The translations under genes were made by a program, and so were the position numbers. The notes under the pieces are model-generated. The model saw nothing but the letters and a program-made list of their open reading frames with translations. It had not been told where the DNA came from and did not search any database. Shown in pieces: positions 49,735-59,214 of a stretch of 64,000 nucleotides of DNA (positions are counted from its first letter, which is position 1; each line of letters opens with the position of its first letter). Origin of the DNA: Archivesica marissinica (taxonomy: Eukaryota; Mollusca; Bivalvia; Venerida; Vesicomyidae); the NCBI GenBank assembly GCA_014843695.1, contig CM026390.1, forward strand, positions 53,038,121-53,102,120. The letters are read 5' to 3'.

Positions 49735-50376
49735 CAAAACATAACGCATTTATCCAACAAAACATTGTTCTTGTATCGCCCAGTAAATTTTAAAACACAA
49801 GGAGATTTATCCTACAAATCACCAAGACATTTATCCAACATAATGTTGCGAGATGTGTCCATATAACCATGGGGACATTTATCAAAGCATGGAACATTGA
49901 TCCAGCAAAACAAGCATATTGTTTGCACATAGCACCAGGAGTTATGCCTCCTATTGTAATTCAATTTGTAAATAATATTTGTCTTTTGTTGTTTATCAAC
50001 TAATGTTCTAATGCGTAGGAATTACCCACTTTCACATATGGCCTACAATTACATATAGCAGTATTGCCAACTAATGTAAGGTGAACAGCTAATACGAGAT
50101 GGAAATTAGGGTAATGAAAAACAGTACATAATCTTTACACACATGTATGCTAAGCCTGCCCAGGAAAACATGTCTAAGTCCCCGCGAGGGGTTTGACATT
50201 AAAGGAACATACATACCGTACATATATGCACATATTACAGTGTAAGAGAAATAGATAGGATAGGTTTTGCGAGGTACATATAAATTCTACACTGCTTTCC
50301 GGTTGTCTTGGCATTGGCGATGAGATATAAATGTCATGGTCTGGTTGGACTAGAATGACATTGTCAAACAGACGGA
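49735..50376. other. Decayed array remnant and unique sequence
   Basis: Residual CATTTATCCAACA words to about 49900, then unique AT-rich DNA. No exon recognised. Confidence 0.45.
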
Positions 50377-50572
50377 TCTGTAGTCCAGTGATAACACGCT
50401 GGACTGGTAATCCAGGGATTGCAGGTTCGATCTTTCAGATGGGACTTTAAACCAAGGTCTCTGTCTGTATCATTGCACTATCCTCCAAAAATCTAAAATG
50501 ACTAATCTCTTCAGGAGGCGTCGCTCATATGGGCAACCGGTAGCGATGATAAATAAACATATATTAAAAAAA
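50377..50572 (+). mobile_element. tRNA-derived SINE, family 2, second copy
   Basis: The head AACACGCTGGACTGGTAATC is followed by GCAGGTTCGATC (box B). The 3' body with CATTGCACTATCCTCC, AATGACTAATCTCTTCAGG and AGGCGTCGCTCATATGGGC matches 2832-3121. It ends in an A-rich tail. Compared with the first copy it lacks about 80 internal bases. Confidence 0.75.
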
Positions 50573-51070
50573 AGACATTGTCAATTTTAAGATGTACTGA
50601 AATATTTACAGCCATGTGCATGGATAATTAACAATGAGAAATCTGCAAATATAAAAACTAGAAAATAATGTTTAATTGTTGGTGCCCTAAGCTGCCAGAA
50701 AATGCAAAATTATACGTTTTATGCAAGAGTATTTTGACTAATAATAATGCTCCAACATTGATTGAAAAGGAATTTTTTCAGTATATTTAATTTTCATGTC
50801 AGACATGACAGTTTAATTTCTCTATAGGATGTAATTCAATCTATTGTGTGGTTCTCTACTTGAATACATTTGCTTACATATGTACTTTAATCCATTGGCT
50901 AAGAAATGTACTTTAAAACACTTGCTTATAAATAAATTTTATGTCTCATAAAATGTGTTACGTGCCACACTACCAGGGTCCACTGCCCCGCATACTGCGG
51001 CTTTTCGCTACATACATTGTAGATCCGCATACTGCAAGTGCTCTGCCATATGGTAAACACTGCATATTAA
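50573..51070. other. Unique AT-rich sequence
   Basis: Nothing recognised apart from a weak repeat of ATGTACTTTAAnnCA words at about 50880-50920. Confidence 0.45.
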
Positions 51071-51286
51071 CTCATTTCATTCTGGATACATTTAAAGGCT
51101 TTTGCAAACAGCATAGATCCAGCTGATCAGTATCTATGTTGTTTGCTACATAGCCAAGTGTCTTAGCAAGATCATCTGAATAACAAACAGCATAAAGCCT
51201 GATGAGACGGAACGTTCCGTGGCTGCTGATCTTGCTCTCTATGTTCTTTGCAAATACTGTTTGAACGGTATCCAGAATCAAATGGG
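51071..51286. mobile_element. TTAA-flanked MITE, copy 1
   Basis: The ends are imperfect inverted repeats: CTCATTTCATTCTGGATAC at the left and the complement of GTATCCAGAATCAAATGGG at the right. Pairing continues inward through TTTGCAAACAGCATAG versus CTATGTTCTTTGCAAA. Flanks are TTAA (51067-51070) and TTGA (51287-51290). An internal perfect 14-base palindrome ACGGAACGTTCCGT lies at 51207-51220. TTAA flanks and a CCC-starting terminus suggest a piggyBac-type non-autonomous element. A second copy is at 55561-55744. Confidence 0.65.
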
Positions 51287-51407
51287 TTGATTAGCGTGGA
51301 CGATAAAACGTACTTGGAAACAGTTGCTTAGAAGTGTACTTGAATCCAATTGTATCTCCTTGAATAGGCAGGTAGACATTAATCTGTTTTATTGATTTTG
51401 TCTTCAG

Positions 51408-51654
51408 TGTATGGATTGCCAACTTACAGTGTGTACATCAGTATGCAGTTTGAATTGCATATCCGGTGCCTAGATGTTCCAACTTCCACCATTGAAAGCT
51501 TTGATGAAGAAATGCAAAACAATTTTTTGAATGTAATAAGTGCCAATTGGCCTGAAATATGTCTCAGCAACTGCAACAACCTGGAAATTGTGTCAACTGA
51601 ATGCCAAGGAGATGAGAAAAAACTAAATGCTAAATTTTCATTGGATTTGAGCAG
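51408..51654 (+). CDS. Extracellular mosaic protein, exon 1 in window
   Basis: Acceptor GATTTTGTCTTCAG (ends 51407), donor GTAGGT (51655). Two bases, 81 codons, two bases: YGLPTYSVYISMQFELHIRC, then LDVPTSTIESFDEEMQNN, FLNVISANWPEICLSNCNN, LEIVSTECQGDEKK and LNAKFSLDLS. Several cysteines and an alternating beta-like pattern suggest a secreted or ectodomain segment. No named domain is recognised in this exon alone. It joins the next exon in phase to give Ser. It is not BTAF1-like, so the gene is different from the one left of the gap. Confidence 0.75.
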
Positions 51655-51734
51655 GTAGGTTCCCAATAACAGGATTTATCACATAACTTTGCTTGTATTC
51701 AGTGTAATACAGCCGTGACATAAATTCTTATATG

Positions 51735-51985
51735 TCCGCACATTTAATAACACCTGGATGGATTCGGATTGGTCTCAGCATGACATTGACAGCTTGCAAT
51801 ACATATTCGACATATATAAAGTCGAACTTCGTTGCCTTGAACTCGGTTGGCTCGAGCACCACCGTTGGCTCGAACATGTCATCTGGTCCCGGCGATAATC
51901 TCTATATAATGCATATTGTTCTACCCTCGATGACTCGAACATGGATAACTGGAACTTTCGAACCAGAATTACTGCTCCCATGAAA
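51735..51985. mobile_element. Possible dispersed TCGAAC-rich repeat
   Basis: The word GGCTCGAAC or close variants (TTGAACTCGGTTGGCTCGAG, GATGACTCGAACATGG, TTTCGAACC) recurs several times in a GC-richer patch within AT-rich intron. Such patches are common as short non-autonomous elements in molluscs. The termini are not defined. Confidence 0.35.
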
Positions 51986-53104
51986 TCAATTAGTACTTAA
52001 ATTAACACCTTTAGGTCAAACACAATTGTGTCCAGGTCCTCGTGTCACACAAAAGTTTTCACAGCTTTTGTTAATGGCAATGACATCCCTTTTTATCGGT
52101 ACATTTGCGTAATTTACACGTCGTGAGATTGGCAATTACTATTCTATTGTGACTGGGTTTCAATCACGGTGGCTTTTTTATCCATAGTTTAAATTGGTAT
52201 TAAACGTAATATTGTATAGAACAAACATGTTACACACTTATTGAGTTAAAGATGGCAAGCGACGACAATATAACTGGACCTCAAAGTGTGACCTTGACCG
52301 TAAATCTACATGCCTGGGTTTTACATCATTTTATTATTGTAATCATTTGTGAAAGTTATTTTATAATCATCAACATGGACGTCAAAAACACCAGAAAATA
52401 CAATCAAGATTGGGCATGAGTCTAAGGCATGAAAAGTTGTTTTAAAAATGTCATGGTCACATTTGTGGTCAAAGTTGCTCTGTATCACAATATATGAATA
52501 CATTCATAACAGCCATGTCCACAGCATGTCTTTGTTGATCATTAATGGATTATAATATAACTTGGCACAAATGATCACCATAATAATATGATATGTTGCG
52601 CATAAGACGAGACATGTATCGAATATCCAGGCCATACTGAAAGTCAATGGTTGCTGCCCAAGCAAAGAAAAGAACAATACACATATATATGGTACGGTAA
52701 TACTGCATGTTCATATGATATAGGCACGATAGGCTCGAGGCCAACAAAAACATGTGAATTTTGAGACAAAATTGCATAAATAAGACTATCGGTAAAATCA
52801 CTTCTCATCAAAAGTCAAATTCTCGTAATTTTGTATGTGTTTTTACTCTAATTTATCAAAAATAAAAACAATATATGCACATTTTTGGTTTTAGTTCATT
52901 CCATTTATATTTAGACCATCGGCAGATGATCTTAATTAAGAAATATTATTTGTCTTTATTATTTATAGCGAATAATATATGGTTTGAGTTCCGATGCGTA
53001 GGAATTCCTGCGCTCAGAACAACACACAATGTTTTATTCGACTATAGATAACGCAAATACAAATATAATTTTGATTATAACATGACTAAAGTATCTAAAA
53101 AGTA
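51986..53104. other. Intron, unique AT-rich sequence
   Basis: No exon, array or known element recognised. Confidence 0.45.
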
Positions 53105-53830
53105 GGGATGTCAACGAATAGCGATTTTGCTATTCGAATATTCGATCGGGAAGGTATTCGAATATTCGATATAATTCTATCAAAACTCAAATTCACTCAA
53201 ATCTTTATAAAAATTGCCAAATTAACCTAATTTCTGTTTTAGCGTGTCATCTTCTTCCTGTAAGGCCATGCAAATATGATGACGACTTGTTCAATTATTG
53301 TTATCGGCCACTGTCTGTACATTCATGGGCGTTTTCACAAATGAAGCCATTGTCAAACTGCTTTCCGTTGAAGGGTGTTTGTTTTTCAAATGATTATTCA
53401 GATTGATGTTGTACCCGAATATGTTAAATCCAATGTTCATTGATTACACCTAGAGCAGTTTTCTTATTCTCAGAGCGTTTGAAGTCTAACTAAACGTGTG
53501 ACTGAGCAGTCGGCATTTTGGAGGACAATATGAATATCATAAAATGGTACTTTAAATAGTACCTATTTGTAATATTGAGCAGTTCATTAAAAATTTAAGA
53601 TACATGGGGGTGGATGTTGTTGCAAAGTGTCTGTAATATTTCTAAGGAAGTTTCTCGTCTAAATACACCTACCGTAGCACCTACTGTAATTATCCGATTA
53701 CATGGATGTGACCACAACATGGTTTATTCACACATCCTGGGGCGATTTCTTTTGTATTGGAAAGTTTGCTGATGGTTTCAAAAGAAAACAACGTAATTAA
53801 TTTTAAGTTTATAATTTCATTATCATTTTT
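53105..53830. mobile_element. Dispersed repeat, copy 2
   Basis: Shares ordered blocks with 22741-23470, including GGTTTATTCACACATCCTGG, GGCGATTTCTTTTGTA and TTTCAAAAGAAAACAAC. Near its left end ATTCGAATATTCGAT occurs twice. The termini are uncertain. Confidence 0.5.
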
Positions 53831-54543
53831 TGCAAATATATTTTTTTTTTTCGAATACTGGAATAATATTCTGACTTTTAGAAAGCATAAATGATGTTAC
53901 AAAAATGCTAGTAAAATCACGTAACGTTTGACATCACACACTATAACCATGGTTTATTGCATGTTTGAACACGATAAATTCCATTTTTGTGTATACAGAC
54001 AAAATGCCGAGTCATATTAGAATAGTTATTTTATAACATTTGTAGAACACAGCAATTTGTATAATAGTTGACTTCTGATCAATTCTGATCAATTTTTATA
54101 ATGTGATTTTAGCTGAAGTATGAACAATTTTGTCTGGAAAAAAATCCATCGAAAATGGTGCAATATAAAGTTTTGACATAGATATTAGGCGCGTAGCTGA
54201 CTGTAAATACGCAGCTGCATACTAAAAATTAGTGAAATAAAATAATTAATAACGCCAAAATTTCACCTGAAAGTGGACATACGATAAAAAAAAACTCCAA
54301 TTTTACCAATCGAGATTGTTCAGGGGGAGATCCCCCGACCCTCCTGCAAGGAGAGGACACCATCCACAAACGGTGTTTCGCAGCTCATTCTGCATAATTA
54401 AAATGTCACTCTAGCTGCTGATAAATACATTAGATACTATTTGAGGTTGCTAAGTCAATTACATCTTGTGTTCTTGTGTTTGCCTCTATCCTGGTGGCTG
54501 TTATTTATTACCTAAGTGCTGCTACTCTTTATTTTAATTTCAG
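53831..54543. other. Intron, unique sequence
   Basis: AT-rich, with a small GC patch at 54320-54360. It ends in the acceptor TTTTAATTTCAG. No array is present here, in contrast to the left gene's introns. Confidence 0.5.
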
Positions 54544-54637
54544 CAAATATTTGAATGCAGCAGGCGGTGGTGCCGTACCTATTGAAGATGCTCTCAAAAT
54601 AATCCTCCTTATTGAACCAAATATGCTAGATCTAACA
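54544..54637 (+). CDS. Extracellular mosaic protein, exon 2
   Basis: Acceptor TTTTAATTTCAG (ends 54543), donor GTAAGG (54638). One base completes Ser with the preceding exon, then 31 codons: KYLNAAGGGAVPIEDALK, then IILLIEPNMLDLT. It ends in phase 0. The first half is a flexible Gly/Ala loop and the second half is an amphipathic or hydrophobic helix. Direct splicing to 56591 keeps the frame open. Confidence 0.7.
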
Positions 54638-54818
54638 GTAAGGATCACTCTCTTTTTAAATATTTAAAGAACCACCATTTTTTCATATTTCTGTATGAAA
54701 AAGCAATTGAGAATAATTCAGAAATGAGAAATTGCACTTGTTTGCGAGTGTCCCAGTTTTATGCTACTACTTGAATAAAACTTGCTGTGTCATTTATGAA
54801 CATTATTTTCTTTCTTAT

Positions 54819-55130
54819 GATCTGTAGCCTCATGAACTATGTTGCTAACATTGACACATGTCTGTATTCCATAGGACAGAGCAATCTGTAGCCTCATGAA
54901 CTATGTTGCTAACATTGACACATGTCTGTATTCCATAGGACAGAGTAATCTGTAGCCTCATGAACTATGTTGCTAACATTGACACATGTCTGTATTCCAT
55001 AGGACAGAGTAATCTGTAGCCTCATGAACTATGTTGGTAACATTGACACATGTCTGTATTCCATAGGACAGAGCAATCTGCAGCCTCATGAACTACCGGT
55101 ATGTTGGTAATATGACACATGTCTGTATGT
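54819..55130. repeat. 64-bp minisatellite, about 4.5 copies
   Basis: The unit contains GACAGAGCAATCTGTAGCCT, CATGAACTATGTTGCTAACA and TTGACACATGTCTGTATTCC, then ATAG. Each copy has an acceptor-like CTGTATTCCATAG before GACAGAG, and from that point one frame reads DRAICSLMNYVANIDTCLYS. The last copy is altered to AACTACCGGTATGTTGG. Confidence 0.85.
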
Positions 55131-55560
55131 CATAAAACATACACATGTCAAATATTGGTTCAGCAGAGACTATTAAGTTGTTTTCTTTCAAAAGGTGGCT
55201 ATTACATTTAGATGGCTATAGCTAGCACTGTAAGTGTGTGTTTTGTCATGGGGGTGCTTTCTCCTAGCATGGTGGTGTTTTATTTGCTGCAGTAATTTGA
55301 GGTGAGGTGGCCAAATTGTTACTGTTTATTGGTTAATATCACTTTTTGGTTAGTTTTTGGTAGTTTATGTCAATAATATATAGTGTATTCCATCGTTCCA
55401 TGTGAATGATAAGCAACCAAACAGACTTATTTTATAGATTTGGATATTGACAGGTATCAATGACAAACAAAATACCGTTATTGTGAGTAGTTTTTCTAAA
55501 CCTATCTAATGTCAGTTCTAGAAAGTAAGATTTTATCAATTTCCAGAAGAGTGTGCTGCT
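55131..55560. other. Intron, unique sequence
   Basis: No feature recognised. Confidence 0.45.
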
Positions 55561-55744
55561 GATACATTTAAAGGCTTTTGCAAACAACATAGATCCAGAT
55601 CATCCGCAGCGTGATGGCTACATAGCCATGTGTCATAGCAAGATCATCTGAATAACAAACAGCATAGAGCCTGATCAGACGGAATGTTCTGTGGCTCTAT
55701 GTTCTTTGCAAATACTGTTTGAACGGTATCCAGAATGAAATGGG
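55561..55744. mobile_element. TTAA-flanked MITE, copy 2 (left end truncated)
   Basis: Matches 51071-51286 from GATACATTTAAAGGCTTTTG onward through AAGATCATCTGAATAACAAA and CAGCAT, ending CCAGAATGAAATGGG followed by TTAA (55745-55748). The first ten or so bases of the left inverted repeat are missing. Confidence 0.65.
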
Positions 55745-55974
55745 TTAAAAACTGAATTTTCAAGTCACTTTTAAAGATATGTCAACATCTCGAAACTGTC
55801 TGACATTTTCATGTATAGAGATGTTTGCATTCTCAAGCAAATCATTTGATGTTTCCGTGCCTTGCTAATGTGGCAAAAATTTGTTCACAATCAAAATTTA
55901 TTTAATTGAAATATTGAACAGAGCATGATTCAACAATGACTCTTTGATTCAAGAAACAATCACACAATTCAATC

Positions 55975-56465
55975 TTAGACCCTCCAATCATGAATCAATC
56001 ACATGATTCAACCAATAACCTGTGGATCATAAATCAATTACATGACCCCTTGATCATGCATCAAACACATGATTCAACCTATAGCCTTCGGATCATGAAT
56101 ATATCACATGACCTCTTGATCATGCATCAACCACATGATTCAACCTATAGCCCTCGGATCATAAATCAATCACATGACCCCTTGATCATGCATCAACCAC
56201 ATGATTCAACCTATAGCCCTCGGATCATGAATATATCTTGGTTATATATGGTTAACCGCTGGAGCCTGCCCAGGAAAGGTGTTGTTAGGTAAACTGCCTG
56301 CCGGCGATATAGCCCAAAATGGTGCTGATGCAGGCGTAAAACCCGAAATAAAAAAAACACACAAACAAAAAACATGAATATATCACATGATTCAAACATG
56401 ACCCCTTGATCATGCATCAAACACATGATTCAACCTATAGCCCTCGGATCATAAATTTTTCACAT
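55975..56465. repeat. Degenerate 50-60-bp minisatellite (ATCATG-rich), split by a SINE
   Basis: About eight diverged units containing TCACATGATTCAACC, TATAGCCCTCGGATCAT, AATCAATCACATGACC and CCTTGATCATGCATCAA. The SINE fragment at 56238-56372 interrupts it. Confidence 0.8.
56238..56372 (+). mobile_element. SINE family 3, 5'-truncated, with 12-bp target duplication
   Basis: Contains GGTTAACCGCTGGAGCCTGC, CCAGGAAAGGTGTTGTTAGG, GCCGGCGATATAGCCC and GCAGGCGTAAAACCCGAAAT with an A-rich tail. CATGAATATATC is present at both 56226-56237 and 56373-56384. The host is itself repetitive, but the exact flanking match fits insertion into one unit. Confidence 0.75.
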
Positions 56466-56590
56466 GACTCAACCATTACCATGCTATCCTGATTCATTCA
56501 CTCAGCTCAAACTCATTCACACCTTAATGGATGAGTTTCCAGGTCACTTTTTATGAGCTTTGTCACTTTAATTGTTATTTATATTTACAG

Positions 56591-56696
56591 AGAATAGCTG
56601 GTGCAGAGTTAATTCCTGATTCTGTTGTCATCACCATGAATGAAGTGTGTATTGCTGGATACAGTTTGAAGAGAAATGGGGATACATCTATGTGTG
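56591..56696 (+). CDS. Extracellular mosaic protein, exon 3 (cysteine-rich)
   Basis: Acceptor TTATATTTACAG (ends 56590), donor GTAAGT (56697). Thirty-five codons plus one base, phase 0 start: RIAGAELIPDSVVITMN, then EVCIAGYSLKRNGDTSMC. The C-x-x-G-Y-x(9)-C spacing resembles the start of a short EGF-like or ephrin-receptor-like cysteine unit. The last base plus TA of the next exon gives Val, continuing as V-P-C. Confidence 0.72.
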
Positions 56697-56771
56697 GTAA
56701 GTCATATTTATGCCCCCACTAAACAAGTTGGGGGTATATAGGAGTTATCTCATCTGTCTGCCCCGTATCTC

Positions 56772-56994
56772 TTAACCCTTTCCCCCTTAGTAGCGCCTCT
56801 CAACGCCAATGCATATTGCACATAGATCGACACATTAGTAGTCAAACAAGCTATAATAAAGATTGGAACACTTATTCCTAGTAACCTCCATGAAGGTGGA
56901 GTAGGCAAGTTCACAGCTTATCCATTGCATACGATTGGTAAATTACAGCCAAATGTATGAAATAAAACTACATCTCCAAGGGGGAAAGGGTTAA
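56772..56994. mobile_element. piggyBac-like MITE, 223 bp with TTAA ends
   Basis: Begins TTAACCCTTTCCCCCTT and ends AAGGGGGAAAGGGTTAA, perfect 17-base inverted termini including the TTAA target duplication. There is no coding capacity. The interior contains GTAACCTCCATGAAGGTGGA, itself a small palindrome. CCC-starting termini at TTAA are characteristic of piggyBac-related elements. Confidence 0.8.
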
Positions 56995-57049
56995 ACGTAT
57001 AGGACAGTTTTGAAAATAGAAATGCTCACCTGTTAGTTTCTGCTCCGTA

Positions 57050-57552
57050 TCTCTTGAATGATGGTATATCTGTACCATGTAACAGTGGATTCTATAATGT
57101 GTATCTATGTTGTAGTACCATGTGGTCATGGATGGTTCTTGAATGTTGACTTATCTGTACCATGTAACAGTGGATTCTATAATGTGTATCTATGTTGTAG
57201 TACCATGTGGTCATGGATGGTTCTTGAATGATGGTATGTGTGTACCATGTAACAGTGGATTCTATAATGTGTATCTATGTTGTAGTACCATGTGGTCATG
57301 GATGGTTCTTGAATGATGGTATGTGTGTACCATGTAACAGTGGATTCTATAATGTGTATCTATGTTGTAGTACCATGTAGTCATGGATGGTTCTTGAATG
57401 ATGGTATGTGTGTACCATGTAACAGTGGATTCTATAATGTGTATCTATGTTGTAGTACCATGTAGTCATGGATGGTTCTTGAATGATGGTATGTGTGTAC
57501 CATGTAACAGTGGATTCTATAATGTGTATCTATGTTGTAGTACCATGTAGTC
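57050..57552 (+). repeat. 85-bp array of an intron-exon boundary
   Basis: Copies start at 57116, 57201, 57286, 57371, 57456 and 57541 (partial), with a leading fragment from 57050. Each unit has the acceptor CTATGTTGTAG, then exon-like TACCATGTGGTCATGGATGG and TTCTTGAATGATGGTATGTG, with TGTACCATGTAACAGTGG. In the exon phase this reads VPCGHGWFLNDGMCVPCNSG, the same module as the downstream coding exon. An 85-base unit is not a multiple of three and the spacing leaves no spliceable intron between copies. Confidence 0.9.
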
Positions 57553-57806
57553 TGGTGGTTTTGTGTGGTTGTGTGTTGTGTGGTTTTTGTGTTTTGTTGT
57601 GTTGTGTTGGTGGTTTTGTGTGGTTGTGTGTTGTGTGGTTTTTGTGTTTTGTTGTGTTGTGTGTGGATGGTTTTTGGATGCTGGTATGTGTGTACCATGT
57701 GACTATGGTTCCTACCAAAATGAAACTGCCCAGACAGAATGTTACCCCTGTTCTGAAGATCAAATAACTTACCAAGAAGGAGCCATGTCTGAGTCGGCCT
57801 GCCAAG
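57541..57806 (+). pseudogene. GCC2/GCC3-type exon, apparently frame-broken
   Basis: The 3' part is clearly coding: CGWFLDAGMCVPCDYGSY, then QNETAQTECYPCSEDQI and TYQEGAMSESACQ, donor GTATGT at 57807. The C-x-x-C-x-x-G-x-Y-x(3)-x-x-x-Q-x-x-C-x-x-C-P-x-G/Q-T pattern is the GCC2/GCC3 (ephrin-receptor-like) module of secreted mosaic proteins such as SVEP1. The natural acceptor is at 57540, but a 110-base GT-rich insertion (57553-57662, two 55-base copies) lies between the start V-P-C and the G-W-F-L part. As 110 is not divisible by three it shifts the frame; the acceptor frame stops at 57765-57767. This may be a pseudogene, an allele, or an assembly error. Confidence 0.65.
57553..57662 (+). repeat. 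55-bp GT-rich duplication inserted in an exon
   Basis: Two copies start at 57553 and 57608, each TGGTGGTTTTGTGTGGTTGT, GTTGTGTGGTTTTTGTGTTT, TGTTGTGTTGTGT. The strand has no A in this stretch and almost no C. Confidence 0.88.
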
Positions 57807-59214
57807 GTATGTGAATTATTTGTTTCAATGTCAACTGTTATTGTATATTATAAAAATATAGTATGTTCTTGCATGCTCAGAAGGGAATGAGATGCCTATG
57901 GTTAATATTGGGAGACAATGGTACACTTGCAAAATGTCCATATGCAAAGATACTACTGTATAAGTAGATTTATATGAGGAGGTTTTAAATTGGCTATATT
58001 GGCAATCAGTAATGATTCCGTCAAATCTAACCTGCCATTATAGTGTATTTTAAGTTACCACCAATATCAACAAAGTGAAAGCAAATGCGCTGTTTTCAAA
58101 ATGGAGGTCAATATAATTTATCTAAATCCCAGATGAATCCTGTTCCGAATAGAAATGAAGAAACTGGAATTTGTTATTTTATTTATGTATACTTATAGCA
58201 ACGTAATTCATTTTTATTATATATTTATAGGTATAAATTAGTGAAAAGATAGTAGTAATATGTCGTCATTCCTGTACTAGTAATACTATCATGAGTCACT
58301 GTACAGTCCGGCTTTCACAAAGGAATCTGTAATAATCTCGGGTTTGTTTGATAACTTGTTGACAGCATTGACTGCGCATACAATGGTTGTACACAATGGT
58401 TTTTGCACTATTCATAGTTGTAAATGTGTGAAAATAAAACTGTTTGTATGCATTATAAAGGTTACATATTACTTTTCCAATTAATTACAATGCAAATTGA
58501 TTTAAGTTTGTCAGAAGCATGTGATGTCACTGATTAGACTTCTATCCCATAGTAGTACGACTTATTGGCGTTTCTCTTGCCGAGCTGATTGTGGGTTTAA
58601 TTTTGGCCGGAAAAAAGAAATGTGCCAATTTAAGACATTGCCAATTCAAATCTCCTCAAAAACATTCTATATTTAGAAGCATTGCTGTAACAAAACGAGA
58701 TGGTACCATATAATGAAACACAAATATAGTTCTCCTAGAATCATGTAGATGAAATATGAAAGTAGTGTTGATGGAAAATATCTTCAGTAAAAAAGACTAA
58801 ACACTTTGAAGGTTTTCTGTCAGCATAGTTCATTTTATGATGTCATTTTCACATCATTTTATTAACCTGGTGCAGTCAAAAGTACGGTATCATGTAATTT
58901 GCTTTTTTGCATTACTATTTATTTAGTATATTGCATTCACATTTGAGTCTAATTATCTATATTAACACAGAAACAGTTTGAGAAAAGATGTTTTATAAAA
59001 ATGTATCGTGTACATTATTAGCGAGTCATCAACTTAAACAGAATGACATCATAATCATTTAGCTCTAGTTTTACCAGATTCCAGAAAACAATTAAATGTA
59101 CATATAAACCTGATATGAATATTATAGATGTAGTGGTATACAATAACACATTTCTGATTAGATTTGTCTTCATTTTGTCTGTTTTGAAATGCTATTTCTT
59201 GAGTCAGCACTTCA
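57807..59214. other. Intron or intergenic, unique AT-rich sequence
   Basis: No exon or repeat recognised after the donor at 57807. Confidence 0.45.

Noticed and set aside
50395..50440. tRNA gene
   Set aside because: Box A/B-like words belong to SINE family 2, repeated at 2832-3121 with the same non-tRNA body.
50941..51281. Small open frames on both strands around 50941-51281
   Set aside because: They lie largely in the TTAA MITE and show no domain or splice support.
57432..57805. Minus-strand Thr/His/Asn-rich open frames
   Set aside because: They are the complement of the GT-rich insertion and the 85-bp units, where + strand exon structure is clear.
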